Source: Comamonadaceae bacterium
GTDB taxonomy: Bacteria; Pseudomonadota; Gammaproteobacteria; Burkholderiales; Burkholderiaceae_C
Length of the DNA: 64,000 nt
Assembly: GCA_013297875.1 (NCBI GenBank)
Contig: JAAFIW010000002.1
Coordinates: forward strand, 244,627 to 308,626
Direction of reading: 5' to 3'
Both the position numbers and the translations under genes were made by a program. This document shows, piece by piece, positions 1 to 8,387 of this stretch; position 1 is the stretch's first letter, and each line of letters opens with the position of its first letter. The notes beneath the pieces are model-generated. The model did no database searches, was not told the origin of the DNA, and was given only the letters and a program-made list of their open reading frames with translations.

Positions 1-1121
1 TTCGGGATGAACTCCCTGCAGCCGATGTGCGGGATGGCCGTGGCGAGTTGCCCACCCCGCTGGAAATCAAGACCAATTTAGACAACTATGTCATTGGGCA
101 GGAGCCGGCCAAACGCGCACTGGCGGTGGCGGTATACAACCACTACAAGCGCCTGCGCCACAAGGAAAAAAGCAAAAAAGATGATGTGGAGCTGACCAAG
201 AGCAACATCTTGATGATTGGCCCCACCGGCTCTGGCAAAACCCTGCTGGCGCAAACCCTGGCACGCATGCTGGACGTGCCGTTTGTCATGGCCGACGCCA
301 CCACTTTGACCGAAGCCGGCTATGTGGGTGAAGACGTGGAGAACATCGTCTCCAAGCTGCTGCAGAGTTGCAACTACGAGGTGGAGCGCGCGCAACGGGG
401 CATTGTTTACATCGATGAGATTGACAAAATCTCCCGTAAATCAGACAACCCGTCGATCACCCGCGATGTGTCGGGCGAGGGCGTGCAGCAGGCGCTGCTC
501 AAGCTGATTGAAGGCACCATGGCCAGCGTGCCACCTCAGGGTGGTCGCAAGCACCCCAACCAGGACTTTTTGCAGGTCGACACCACCAATATCCTGTTCA
601 TTTGTGGTGGTGCATTTGCTGGCTTGGAAAAGGTCATCGAGAACCGCACGGAAGCGTCTGGCATTGGTTTTGGTGCATCGGTAAAAAGCAAGGCACAACG
701 CAGCCTGACCGAGGTGTTCAAAGAAGTCGAACCAGAAGACCTGATCAAGTTCGGCATCATTCCCGAGCTGGTCGGCCGCATGCCCGTGGTGGCCACGCTT
801 ACCGAGTTGAGTGAAGACGCGATGGTGCAAATTCTCACTGAACCCAAAAACGCGCTGGTCAAGCAGTACAGCAAACTGCTCGCGATGGAGGGCGTGGACC
901 TGGAGATTCGCCCGAATGCGCTGCGTGCCATCGCGCGCAAAGCACTGGCACGTAAAACCGGTGCCCGTGGCTTGCGATCCATCCTTGAACAATCACTGAT
1001 CAACACCATGTTTGATCTTCCCAACCAAACCAATGTGGACAAGGTTGTGGTGGACGAGTCCACCATCGAGGAGAACAAAGCGCCACTTCTCGTTTACCGT
1101 GAGGCGGCGAAAAAAGCCTAA
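1..1121 (+). CDS. clpX: ATP-dependent Clp protease ATP-binding subunit ClpX (5' end outside window)
   Basis: ClpX is the AAA+ unfoldase that feeds substrates to the ClpP peptidase in the cytoplasm. The frame is open from base 3, so the zinc-binding N-terminal domain lies upstream of the window; the GTG at 27 is an internal codon, not the start. Visible are the Walker A motif GPTGSGKT (about 219-242), the pore-loop motif GYVGED, Walker B IDEIDK and the C-terminal [11 protein letters not shown] sensor-2 region. It ends with TAA at 1119-1121, 8 bases before lon, which fits the usual clpP-clpX-lon order. The visible 3' part is intact and matches the family closely. Confidence 0.98.
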   Translation, partial: RDELPAADVRDGRGELPTPLEIKTNLDNYVIGQEPAKRALAVAVYNHYKRLRHKEKSKKDDVELTKSNILMIGPTGSGKTLLAQTLARMLDVPFVMADATTLTEAGYVGEDVENIVSKLLQSCNYEVERAQRGIVYIDEIDKISRKSDNPSITRDVSGEGVQQALLKLIEGTMASVPPQGGRKHPNQDFLQVDTTNILFICGGAFAGLEKVIENRTEASGIGFGASVKSKAQRSLTEVFKEVEPEDLIKFGIIPELVGRMPVVATLTELSEDAMVQILTEPKNALVKQYSKLLAMEGVDLEIRPNALRAIARKALARKTGARGLRSILEQSLINTMFDLPNQTNVDKVVVDESTIEENKAPLLVYREAAKKA

Positions 1122-1129
1122 GGACCGAT

Positions 1130-3568
1130 ATGTCTGGACAAACCCCCCTGCCTCCTGAGGCAATTGACCTGCCGCTGCTCCCGCTGCGCGACGTCGTCGT
1201 GTTTCCGCATATGGTCATCCCCCTGTTTGTAGGTCGCCAAAAAAGCATCAAGGCGCTGGAGGCCGCGATGGAAGCCGAGCGCCGCATCATGCTCGTGGCC
1301 CAAAAAGCCGCCGCCAAGGACGAGCCCTCTGTAGGCGATATGTTCGACGTCGGCTGTGTGTCGACGATTTTGCAAATGCTCAAGCTGCCCGATGGCACCG
1401 TGAAAGTGCTGGTTGAAGGTCAGCAACGGGCCAAAGTCAACCGCATTGACGACGGCGACCTGCATTTCTCGGCCAATGTGACGCCGGTGTCGCCCGCTGC
1501 GCTGCTGGTGCCCAAAACCAGCGAAATTGAGGCGCTGCGCCGGGCGGTGATGCAGCAGTTTGACCAATACGTCAAGCTGAACAAGAAAATCCCGCCGGAG
1601 ATTTTGACTTCCATTTCCAGCATTGATGACCCCGGCCGTCTGGCAGACACCATTGCCGCCCATCTGCCGCTCAAGCTGGAAAGCAAGCAGGTGGTGCTGG
1701 ATTTGTCTGACATCAAATTGCGTCTTGAAAACCTGTTCGAGCAGATTGAGCGTGAAGTCGACATTCTCAATGTCGACAAAAAAATCCGTGGTCGCGTCAA
1801 GCGCCAGATGGAAAAAAACCAGCGTGATTTTTACCTGAACGAGCAGGTCAAGGCCATCCAGAAAGAGCTGGGTGACGGTGAAGACGGCGTAGACATCGAG
1901 GAAATTGAAAAGAAAATCAAGTCCGCCAAGATGCCCAAAGAGGCGTTGAAAAAAGCGGAAGGCGAGCTGAAAAAGCTCAAGCTGATGTCTCCCATGTCGG
2001 CCGAAGCCAGCGTGGTGCGCAACTACATTGATGTCCTGGTCGGCTTGCCCTGGAGCAAAAAGACCAAGATCAAGCACAACCTGGCCAATGCCGAAGGCGT
2101 GTTGAATGAAGACCACTTTGGCCTGGAAAAGGTCAAGGATCGAATTCTTGAATATCTAGCGGTTCAACAACGTGTCGACAAGGTCAAGGCGCCCATCCTG
2201 TGCCTGGTGGGCCCGCCGGGTGTGGGCAAGACATCGCTGGGGCAGTCCATTGCCAAAGCCACCGGGCGCAAGTACGTGCGCATGGCATTGGGTGGTATGC
2301 GCGATGAGGCGGAGATTCGTGGCCACAGACGCACCTATATTGGCGCGCTGCCGGGTAAGGTGTTGCAAAGCCTGAACAAGGCTGGCACCCGAAACCCGCT
2401 GTTTCTGCTGGACGAAATCGACAAGCTGGGCACCGACTTTCGCGGTGACCCATCAAGCGCCTTGCTCGAGGTGCTGGATCCCGAGCAGAACCACACCTTC
2501 AGCGACCATTACGTGGAAGTGGACTTCGATTTGAGCGACGTGATGTTTGTCGCGACGTCCAATTCGATGAACATTCCGCCAGCCTTGCTGGATCGCATGG
2601 AGGTGATTCGCCTGTCGGGCTACACCGAAGACGAAAAAACCAATATCGCGCTGCGCTACCTGTTGCCCAAACAGTTGAAAAACAACGGCGTGAAAGAGGA
2701 AGAACTGCTGGTCACCGAAGAAGCTGTGCGCGACATCGTGCGCTACTACACCCGCGAAGCTGGTGTGCGTTCGTTGGAGCGCGAGTTGTCCAAAATCTGC
2801 CGCAAAGTCGTCAAAGGCTTGCTGCTGAAAAAGCTGACCCCGCAAGTCGTCGTCAACGGCGACAACTTGAATGACTTTTTAGGTGTCCGCAAGTTTACGT
2901 TTGGACGCGCAGAGCAGCAAAACCAGGTCGGCCAGGTGGTGGGTTTGGCCTGGACCGAAGTGGGCGGCGATCTGCTCACGATTGAAGCGGCGCTGACGCC
3001 GGGCAAAGGCGTCATCACACGCACCGGCTCGCTGGGCGATGTGATGAAAGAGTCGGTTGAAGCGGCCCGTACCGTGGTGCGTAGCCGATCACGCATGCTG
3101 GGCATCAAAGACGAAGTGTTTGAGAAAAAAGACATTCACATTCACGTGCCCGATGGCGCAACGCCCAAAGATGGCCCGAGTGCAGGTGCTGCGATGGCCA
3201 CCGCTTTTGTGTCGGCCTTGACTGGCATACCGGTGCGTGGAGACGTGGCCATGACTGGCGAAATCACCTTGCGGGGCGAGATCACCGGCATTGGTGGCTT
3301 GAAGGAAAAGCTGCTGGCGGCTTTGCGTGGCGGCATCAAGACGGTGTTGATCCCCGAGGAGAATGCCAAGGATTTGCAGGAGATTCCAGACAACGTCAAA
3401 AGCGGTCTGGAAATCGTGCCGGTGCGCTGGATCGACAAGGTGCTGGAGTTGGCACTGGAGCGTCAGCCGGTTCCGTTGCTGGATGAAGAGCCGGCGGTGG
3501 CTGCCGTGCTGGAGGCCCCGGCAGTGGCCAGCCCACAGGCTCACATACCTGTGGCAATCAAACATTAA
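1130..3568 (+). CDS. lon: ATP-dependent protease Lon
   Basis: Homohexameric AAA+ serine protease of the cytoplasm that degrades misfolded and short-lived regulatory proteins. The 812-residue length is normal for bacterial LonA. In order: substrate-binding N-domain (about 10-200, beginning LPLLPLRDVVVFP), coiled region, AAA+ module with Walker A GPPGVGKT near residue 361 and Walker B FLLDEIDK, and the C-terminal protease domain with catalytic Ser684 in PKDGPSAGA and Lys727 in LKEKLLAA. The ATG at 1130 follows clpX by 8 bases, so co-transcription is likely. The tail after residue 780 is Ala/Pro/Val-rich and variable. No promoter is evident in the short gap. Confidence 0.98.
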   Translation: MSGQTPLPPEAIDLPLLPLRDVVVFPHMVIPLFVGRQKSIKALEAAMEAERRIMLVAQKAAAKDEPSVGDMFDVGCVSTILQMLKLPDGTVKVLVEGQQRAKVNRIDDGDLHFSANVTPVSPAALLVPKTSEIEALRRAVMQQFDQYVKLNKKIPPEILTSISSIDDPGRLADTIAAHLPLKLESKQVVLDLSDIKLRLENLFEQIEREVDILNVDKKIRGRVKRQMEKNQRDFYLNEQVKAIQKELGDGEDGVDIEEIEKKIKSAKMPKEALKKAEGELKKLKLMSPMSAEASVVRNYIDVLVGLPWSKKTKIKHNLANAEGVLNEDHFGLEKVKDRILEYLAVQQRVDKVKAPILCLVGPPGVGKTSLGQSIAKATGRKYVRMALGGMRDEAEIRGHRRTYIGALPGKVLQSLNKAGTRNPLFLLDEIDKLGTDFRGDPSSALLEVLDPEQNHTFSDHYVEVDFDLSDVMFVATSNSMNIPPALLDRMEVIRLSGYTEDEKTNIALRYLLPKQLKNNGVKEEELLVTEEAVRDIVRYYTREAGVRSLERELSKICRKVVKGLLLKKLTPQVVVNGDNLNDFLGVRKFTFGRAEQQNQVGQVVGLAWTEVGGDLLTIEAALTPGKGVITRTGSLGDVMKESVEAARTVVRSRSRMLGIKDEVFEKKDIHIHVPDGATPKDGPSAGAAMATAFVSALTGIPVRGDVAMTGEITLRGEITGIGGLKEKLLAALRGGIKTVLIPEENAKDLQEIPDNVKSGLEIVPVRWIDKVLELALERQPVPLLDEEPAVAAVLEAPAVASPQAHIPVAIKH

Positions 3569-3577
3569 GTCAGTTTG

Positions 3578-3607
3578 TTGAAGACACCTCAAAAAATCGC
3601 ATATAAT
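3578..3607 (+). promoter_or_regulatory. Predicted sigma-70 promoter of the tRNA cluster
   Basis: TTGAAG (3578-3583) and a perfect TATAAT (3602-3607) are separated by 18 bp and lie just downstream of the lon stop. Transcription would begin near 3613-3615, a few bases before the mature 5' end of tRNA-Gly at 3622. Confidence 0.8.
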
Positions 3608-3621
3608 TTGAGGCTCGAAAT

Positions 3622-3697
3622 GCGGGAATAGCTCAGTTGGTAGAGCGCAACCTTGCCAAGGTTGAGGTCGAGAGTTCGAGACTCTTTTCCCGCTCCA
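3622..3697 (+). tRNA. tRNA-Gly (anticodon GCC)
   Basis: A 76-base cloverleaf with encoded CCA. The acceptor stem GCGGGAA pairs with TTCCCGC (3687-3693), followed by discriminator T and CCA. The anticodon loop reads TTGCCAA, giving GCC. The D-loop has AGCTCAGTTGGTAGAGC and the T-loop GTTCGAG. The tRNA-Gly, tRNA-Cys, tRNA-Leu order after lon fits related genomes as I recall them. Confidence 0.97.
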
Positions 3698-3705
3698 GTT
3701 TTTCC

Positions 3706-3736
3706 AAAAAGGGAAGCCCAGGCTTCCCTTTTTTGT
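3706..3736 (+). terminator. Rho-independent terminator after tRNA-Gly
   Basis: GGGAAGCC (3711-3718) and GGCTTCCC (3721-3728) form a tight hairpin flanked by A-rich and T-rich tracts (TTTTTT). The flanking A/T symmetry means it could work in both directions. It separates tRNA-Gly from tRNA-Cys. Confidence 0.75.
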
Positions 3737-3800
3737 TATGTGACTTGGGTGGCGCAAGCTGCGTCGCAAGTCGTTTTCAGCGAAAATCGTACAAAACTCG

Positions 3801-3874
3801 GGCGCGATAGCAAAGCGGTTATGCACCGGATTGCAAATCCGATCAGTCCAGTTCGACTCTGGATCGCGCCTCCA
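3801..3874 (+). tRNA. tRNA-Cys (anticodon GCA)
   Basis: A 74-base cloverleaf. The acceptor GGCGCGA pairs with TCGCGCC (3864-3870), followed by U73, typical of tRNA-Cys, and encoded CCA. The anticodon loop reads ATTGCAAAT, giving GCA. It lies between two hairpins that look like terminators. Confidence 0.97.
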
Positions 3875-3887
3875 AAAATTCGCACTT

Positions 3888-3925
3888 CAGCCCCGCAACC
3901 TTCAGGTCTCGGGGCTGTTTTGTTT
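3888..3925 (+). terminator. Rho-independent terminator after tRNA-Cys
   Basis: CAGCCCCG (3888-3895) pairs with CGGGGCTG (3910-3917), followed by TTTTGTTT. It is placed 13 bases after the CCA of tRNA-Cys. Confidence 0.75.
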
Positions 3926-3963
3926 CACAATGGCCGCTGACGGTTGATGTGTGGTTTGTGAGA

Positions 3964-4056
3964 GCCTCGATGGTGAAATTGGTAGACACAGCGGACTTAA
4001 AATCCGCCGCTTTCCCGAGAGGGGGCGTACCGGTTCGATTCCGGTTCGAGGCACCA
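3964..4056 (+). tRNA. tRNA-Leu (anticodon TAA)
   Basis: A 93-base class II tRNA with a long variable arm (CGCTTTCCCGAGAGGGGGCG). The acceptor GCCTCGA pairs with TCGAGGC (4046-4052), with discriminator A and encoded CCA. The anticodon stem-loop has GCGGA and TCCGC around CTTAAAA, giving anticodon TAA. Confidence 0.95.
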
Positions 4057-4108
4057 CGGACAGACATCGCGTCGATTTTTCCCCAACATCTGAACGTGGA
4101 GACTGCTT

Positions 4109-4738
4109 ATGCCGCGCTACAACGCACCCTTTGAAATCCATGTTCACGGCGATGTGCCGTTGCGCGACGATGTGAGCTTTGAGCAGCTGCAAGACGCGCT
4201 CAAGCCGCTTTGGAAATATGCCGGGGCTCGCTCGCTGGCCGATGGTGCCACCAGCTCGTATGAAGAAGAGCCCGGCATCAAGCTGGACAAGACCGACCAC
4301 GTGCTGCACATGTGCTGGACCGTGCCGGGCGATGATGACTTTCGCCAGGCGCTCGATGAGATGTGCATGAGCCTCAATGACCTGGCCTTGCAGGGCGCGC
4401 CGATTGAGGTGACCTTTTACGACGCCGACTTTGACGAGGACGACGAAGAGGGTGAAGAAGGCGAGGAATCGCGCGATGACTTCATGATGCTGTTCGTCGG
4501 CCCCACACCCGCAGCCATCATGCAAGTGCAGCGCGACCTGCTGGTGCAGGACGTGGTGAACATGATGGAGCGCCACTTCGACGGGGCTGAACTGGGCGGC
4601 GTGGTTACCGAGATCGACAAGCTGTTTGCCCAGCGCTTTGACGCGCTGGCCAATTCGCTGGAGCTGGGCAAGCCGCCGCGCGGCGCGTCAGGTGGCGGCT
4701 CACATGGCGGCGGGCGCAGGCCGCGGCACTTGCACTGA
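4109..4738 (+). CDS. Conserved hypothetical acidic protein
   Basis: I do not recognise a named family. The 209-residue product is soluble, with no signal peptide or membrane segment. Its middle (about 105-125) is an almost unbroken run of Asp and Glu, and its C-terminus is a Gly/Ser/His/Arg-rich low-complexity tail (GGGSHGGGRRPRH). The N-terminal half has a regular alternation of hydrophobic and polar residues typical of a folded domain (FEIHVHGDVPLRDD). The ATG at 4109 is 52 bases after tRNA-Leu; the upstream bases GTGGAGACTGCTT give a reasonable ribosome site. It may share the tRNA transcript. Codon use matches its neighbours, so it looks native. Function is unknown. Confidence 0.75.
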   Translation: MPRYNAPFEIHVHGDVPLRDDVSFEQLQDALKPLWKYAGARSLADGATSSYEEEPGIKLDKTDHVLHMCWTVPGDDDFRQALDEMCMSLNDLALQGAPIEVTFYDADFDEDDEEGEEGEESRDDFMMLFVGPTPAAIMQVQRDLLVQDVVNMMERHFDGAELGGVVTEIDKLFAQRFDALANSLELGKPPRGASGGGSHGGGRRPRHLH

Positions 4739-4746
4739 GCAGGCGC

Positions 4747-4813
4747 TTTTTAGATCAAATCGGCTTTCCGCCCAGAGAAATACTGCTCAAGATGCTATTG
4801 TTGTTGTAGCAAT
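4747..4813 (-). repeat. R element copy 1, forms the 3' end of murI
   Basis: First of about 19 copies of the dispersed R element, whose core is ATAGCTGCTTGAGCA followed by ATGGGCTGNTGGCC. Here it lies in minus orientation between two convergent genes with core TACTGCTCAAGATGCTAT. The murI stop codon (TGA) lies in the core, so the last residues of MurI (ATTTIAS) are repeat-encoded. Confidence 0.75.
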
Positions 4814-5590
4814 CGCTGGTATCCAACGCGCTGCCGCCGCTTGCAAATGCCCGGCTGGCCCGGTGCCCAGCAGCTTGAGTTGTCCCGTGGCATCAGCGGG
4901 TGCCAGCGCGTCAGCCGCGGCCAGCAGCCGCGCAGTTTGCCGAGCCACGGGCTCGCCGGTCTCCACGATGTGTACCTGTGGCCCCACCTGGGCGGCCCAT
5001 ACCTCGTGCACCAGTGGGTAGTGGGTGCAGCCGAGCACCAAGGTGTCGATTTCGCCGGTTTTTGTGCCAAATGGGCCAACAGCCCTTGTGAATACTGCTG
5101 CAGCAGCTATTATTTTTGTAGTGTCATCTTGCTCGATGGCTTCTGCCAAACCGTCGCAGGGCTGCAAGATGAACTGCGCCTGGTGGGCCAGACCGGCGTG
5201 TAAGGCCGCAAAACGGCTGCTGTGTAGCGTGGTGCGCGTGGCCAGCACCGCGATGCGGCCGGTGCGGGTCAGGGCCACGGCGGGCTTCAGTGCAGGCTCT
5301 ACGCCGACGATGGGCAGGTTGGGATACGTGGCCCGCAGCAGATCAATGGCCGCAGCGGTGGCGGTGTTGCAGGCCACCACCAGGGCCTTGATGTGGTGCT
5401 GCAGGGCCAGTTGCTGCGCAATGGCCAGCGAACGCGCCTGCACATACGCATCGCCGCGCTCGCCGTAGGGTGCGTGGCCGGTGTCAGCGAAGTAGACAAA
5501 GTGCTCATGCGGCAACTCGGCCCGCAGCGCGCGCAGGATGCTCAGGCCGCCGATGCCGGAGTCGAAGACGCCGATGGGGCGGTGCGTCAT
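4787..5590 (-). CDS. murI: Glutamate racemase
   Basis: Cofactor-independent racemase converting L-glutamate to D-glutamate for peptidoglycan. The 267-residue length is normal. The N-terminal IGVFDSGIGGLS motif and the two catalytic cysteines, Cys74 in VVACNTA and Cys188 in LGCTHYP, are present. Residues about 157-178 (TTKIIAAAAVFTRAVGPFG) are encoded by an in-frame R element (5060-5124), and the last few residues and stop come from a second R copy. The insert sits just before the second active-site cysteine motif, so it must be accommodated as a surface loop. The start overlaps the stop of the upstream nucleotidyltransferase gene (ATGA), so the two are translationally coupled. Confidence 0.95.
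   Translation of the reverse strand: MTHRPIGVFDSGIGGLSILRALRAELPHEHFVYFADTGHAPYGERGDAYVQARSLAIAQQLALQHHIKALVVACNTATAAAIDLLRATYPNLPIVGVEPALKPAVALTRTGRIAVLATRTTLHSSRFAALHAGLAHQAQFILQPCDGLAEAIEQDDTTKIIAAAAVFTRAVGPFGTKTGEIDTLVLGCTHYPLVHEVWAAQVGPQVHIVETGEPVARQTARLLAAADALAPADATGQLKLLGTGPAGHLQAAAARWIPAIATTTIAS
5060..5124 (-). repeat. R element copy 2, in frame inside murI
   Basis: Read on the minus strand it gives ATAGCTGCTGCAGCAGTATT, then AGGGCTGTTGGCC and TTTGGCACAAAA, matching the R consensus along its length. The core TTGAGCA is altered to TGCAGCA, so the sense frame has no TGA. It encodes about 22 residues of MurI. Confidence 0.75.
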
Positions 5591-6624
5591 GGGGTGGGGA
5601 TGAAGCCTGATTCAGCGCACCACTGGTCGAACAAGCTGCGCAGTTCAGCGGGTAGTTCGAACACGAAGTCGACATTCATGGGGTGCGAGGTTTGCAAGAA
5701 GAACCGCGTGGCATCCAGCAGCACCTTGCCTTGGCGGCGGTCTTTTTCTTTTTTGTCGCCCTTGCGCTCAGGCTTGTCGGCCAACCACAACTTGTGCAAG
5801 GCCATCCACCGTGGGTCGGGCACGACCAACGGGCTGGCACGCCCGCGCACCGTGGCCACGACGACGCTGACCGGGCGGCCCATCAGCAGCCACTCTTGTT
5901 CAACCAGCGAGGCCATGGGGTCGAACGCCTGGTTTTTGGGCAACGGGTGGGTACTGGGCGCGGCAAGCAGCTCGACCTCGTAGCCATCACTGCTGACGGC
6001 TTGATAGGGTTTGCGCGGTGAGATGCGGTAGCTGCTGTCAATGCTTTTCAAAATGCCAAACAGCGTTTTGGGCTTTGACCGAACAGCGGTGGACGCCAGC
6101 GACACCTTGCTGCCACGGCACCAGGCCAAATCGAAGTCCTCGGTCTCTTCGTTGCCAGTGGGCAGTCTGGCACCGACAAACAATTCATAGGCCACAAAAG
6201 CGTTGGTGCCGACCACCAGCAGATCGCTACCCAGTAGTTCGTCAATATCCAGACGCCGCAAAATTTCGGCCTGCCGATCTGGCAGAGAGGGCAGACGCAA
6301 GCGGCGGTAGAGCCCGGCACGTTCGTTGATCACCGCGTCCAGCGACTCAGCGCGTGCCTTCAGGTCTTCTTTGGTTTGGGTGAACTGGGCCAGCTGATCT
6401 TCGGTGGTGGCATTGCGCGGGCCGATGCTGGTGCCGTTGTCGCTGGAGGTGGTTTTGACGTGCAGGTAGTCGGTGCCGTCTTTGCTTGCCCAGTACATGG
6501 ACACGGGCAAGGCATCCAGCTCGCGCCGGGTGTCCAACCAGGCCGCATAGGCTTGTTCCAGATTTGCGCTGATACGCTGTGAATCGTTTGAAAAGGGTAT
6601 GAAATCTGACTTTAAATAGGGCAT
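5587..6624 (-). CDS. Nucleotidyltransferase-fold protein
   Basis: A 345-residue soluble protein. The segment VVGTNAFVAYELFVGARL followed by TEDFDLAW is the signature of nucleotidyltransferase-fold proteins of the GSU2403/NTP_transf_8 type, where the spaced acidic residues (ETEDFD) would bind metal. The N-terminal 110 residues form a predicted helical region with a coiled-coil-like stretch (LAQFTQTKEDLKARAESLD). The target is unknown; related folds include RNA-modifying enzymes and AbiEii-type toxins, but no antitoxin gene lies beside it. Its stop overlaps the murI start by 4 bases. A perfect 17-bp inverted repeat lies 20 bases upstream of its ATG and may be its operator. Confidence 0.7.
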   Translation of the reverse strand: MPYLKSDFIPFSNDSQRISANLEQAYAAWLDTRRELDALPVSMYWASKDGTDYLHVKTTSSDNGTSIGPRNATTEDQLAQFTQTKEDLKARAESLDAVINERAGLYRRLRLPSLPDRQAEILRRLDIDELLGSDLLVVGTNAFVAYELFVGARLPTGNEETEDFDLAWCRGSKVSLASTAVRSKPKTLFGILKSIDSSYRISPRKPYQAVSSDGYEVELLAAPSTHPLPKNQAFDPMASLVEQEWLLMGRPVSVVVATVRGRASPLVVPDPRWMALHKLWLADKPERKGDKKEKDRRQGKVLLDATRFFLQTSHPMNVDFVFELPAELRSLFDQWCAESGFIPTP

Positions 6625-6644
6625 AAGCCCATGATTTTATTCAA

Positions 6645-6686
6645 TTTCCACCATTCACGCGAAAATTTGCGCGTGAATGGTGGAAA
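6645..6686. promoter_or_regulatory. Perfect 17-bp inverted repeat between fumarase and nucleotidyltransferase genes
   Basis: Arms 6645-6661 (TTTCCACCATTCACGCG) and 6670-6686 are exact reverse complements with an 8-base AT-rich loop. It lies 4 bases beyond the fumarase stop and 20 bases before the next ATG. No T-run follows on the minus strand, so an operator or processing site fits better than a standard terminator. Confidence 0.6.
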
Positions 6687-6690
6687 AGCA

Positions 6691-8238
6691 TCACCCCGCC
6701 GCCACCGCAATCCCCTTGAACTCCCCGCTCGCGATCCGCTTTTGCCACTGCGCAGGCCCCGTAATGTGCACGCTGGTGCCTTGCGCATCAACCGCCACTG
6801 TCACCGGCATGTCCACCACGTCAAACTCGTAAATCGCCTCCATCCCTAAGTCGGCAAAGCCCACCACCTTGGCGGCTTTGATGGCTTTGGCGACCAGGTA
6901 GGCTGCGCCGCCCACGGCCATCAAATAGGCGCTTTTGTGCTTGGCGATCGCCTCAATGCCGGTGGGGCCGCGCTCGGCTTTGCCAATCATCGCGATCAGG
7001 CCAGTCTCGGCCAGCATCATCTCGGTGAACTTGTCCATGCGGGTGGCGGTGGTGGGGCCTGCGGGGCCGACCACTTCGTCGCGCACCGGGTCTACCGGGC
7101 CCACGTAATAGATCACGCGGTTGGTGAAGTCCACGGGTAGCTTTTCTCCCTTGGCGAGCATGTCGGCGATGCGCTTGTGTGCCGCGTCGCGGCCGGTGAG
7201 CATCTTGCCGCGCAGCAGCAGCGTGTCGCCGGGTTTCCAGCTGGCCACTTCGGCTTTGGTGAGCGTGTTCAGGTCGACGGTTTTGCTTTGTTTGTAGTCG
7301 GGCGTCCAGTTCACGTTGGGCCACAAATCCAGCGAGGGCACATCCAGGTACGCCGGGCCGCTGCCGTCCATCACCACATGGGCGTGGCGGGTGGCGGCGC
7401 AGTTGGGAATCATGGCCACCGGCTTGCCAGCGGCGTGGGTGGGGTACATGTTGATCTTGATGTCCAGCACCGTGGTCAGGCCGCCCAGGCCTTGCGCGCC
7501 AATGCCCAACGCATTCACCTTTTCGTACAGTTCCAGGCGCAGCTCTTCTGTCTTGTTTTTCGGGCCACGGGCTTGTAGCTCATACATGTCAATGTCGTCC
7601 ATCAGGCTTTGCTTGGCCAGCAGCATGGCCTTTTCAGCCGTGCCCCCAATGCCGATGCCCAGCATGCCCGGCGGGCACCAGCCCGCGCCCATGGTGGGCA
7701 CGGTTTTCAGCACCCAGTCGACCACGCTGTCGCTGGGGTTGAGCATCACAAACTTGCTTTTGTTTTCGCTGCCGCCGCCTTTGGCTGCCACGGTGATGTC
7801 TACCGTGTTGCCCGGCACCAGCTCGGTGTAGATCACTGCCGGCGTGTTGTCGCCCGTATTTTTGCGCTCGAACTGCGGGTCGGCCACCACACTGGCGCGC
7901 AGCTTGTTGTCTGCCTGTGCATAGCCCCGGCGCACGCCTTCGTTCACCGCGTCTTCCAGGCCGGTGGTAAAGCCTTGCAGCTTCACGTCCATGCCGATTT
8001 TCAGGAACACATTGACGATGCCCGTGTCCTGGCAAATCGGCCGGTGGCCGGTGGCGCTCATGCGGCTGTTGGTGAGAATTTGCGCAATCGCATCCTTGGC
8101 CGCCGGGCTCTGCTCGCGCTCATAGGCGCGCGCCAGGTGGGCGATGTAGTCAGCCGGGTGGTAGTAGCTGATGAACTGCAGCGCGGCCGCAATGGTTTCG
8201 ATCAGGTCGGCTGCCTGGATGGTGGTGGGTGTGGGCAT
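6691..8238 (-). CDS. fumA: Class I fumarate hydratase (iron-sulfur)
   Basis: Interconverts fumarate and malate in the TCA cycle using an oxygen-sensitive [4Fe-4S] cluster. The 515-residue single-chain form has both halves: the N-terminal alpha part with RPICQDTG and WCPPGMLGIGIGGT, and the C-terminal beta part with KFTEMMLAETGLIAMIGKAERG. The cluster cysteines are those of CQDTG, of NCAATRH and of CPPG. It is a housekeeping-type enzyme with ordinary codon use. The ATG at 8238 has AAAGGTG just upstream. The symbol fumA follows common usage for this family; fumB would be equivalent. Confidence 0.95.
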   Translation of the reverse strand: MPTPTTIQAADLIETIAAALQFISYYHPADYIAHLARAYEREQSPAAKDAIAQILTNSRMSATGHRPICQDTGIVNVFLKIGMDVKLQGFTTGLEDAVNEGVRRGYAQADNKLRASVVADPQFERKNTGDNTPAVIYTELVPGNTVDITVAAKGGGSENKSKFVMLNPSDSVVDWVLKTVPTMGAGWCPPGMLGIGIGGTAEKAMLLAKQSLMDDIDMYELQARGPKNKTEELRLELYEKVNALGIGAQGLGGLTTVLDIKINMYPTHAAGKPVAMIPNCAATRHAHVVMDGSGPAYLDVPSLDLWPNVNWTPDYKQSKTVDLNTLTKAEVASWKPGDTLLLRGKMLTGRDAAHKRIADMLAKGEKLPVDFTNRVIYYVGPVDPVRDEVVGPAGPTTATRMDKFTEMMLAETGLIAMIGKAERGPTGIEAIAKHKSAYLMAVGGAAYLVAKAIKAAKVVGFADLGMEAIYEFDVVDMPVTVAVDAQGTSVHITGPAQWQKRIASGEFKGIAVAAG

Positions 8239-8304
8239 GGGGCACCTTTTTTGGGTTTGAACAGGAGTTAGCCCGCTATTTTCGCCGGGGAAAGGGCATC
8301 TGCA

Positions 8305-8370
8305 GTTGCTATTTTATTGATAGCTTCTTGAGCAGTATTTGCATGGGCTGGTGGCCAGTTTGGCATCAGA
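8305..8370 (+). repeat. R element copy 3
   Basis: Full-length plus-oriented copy (TTGATAGCTTCTTGAGCAG, then GCATGGGCTGGTGGCC) in the 149-bp gap between the MerR gene end and the fumarase start. It could lie in the fumarase 5' leader. Confidence 0.75.
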
Positions 8371-8387
8371 CTAAGCCCGCAACACGA

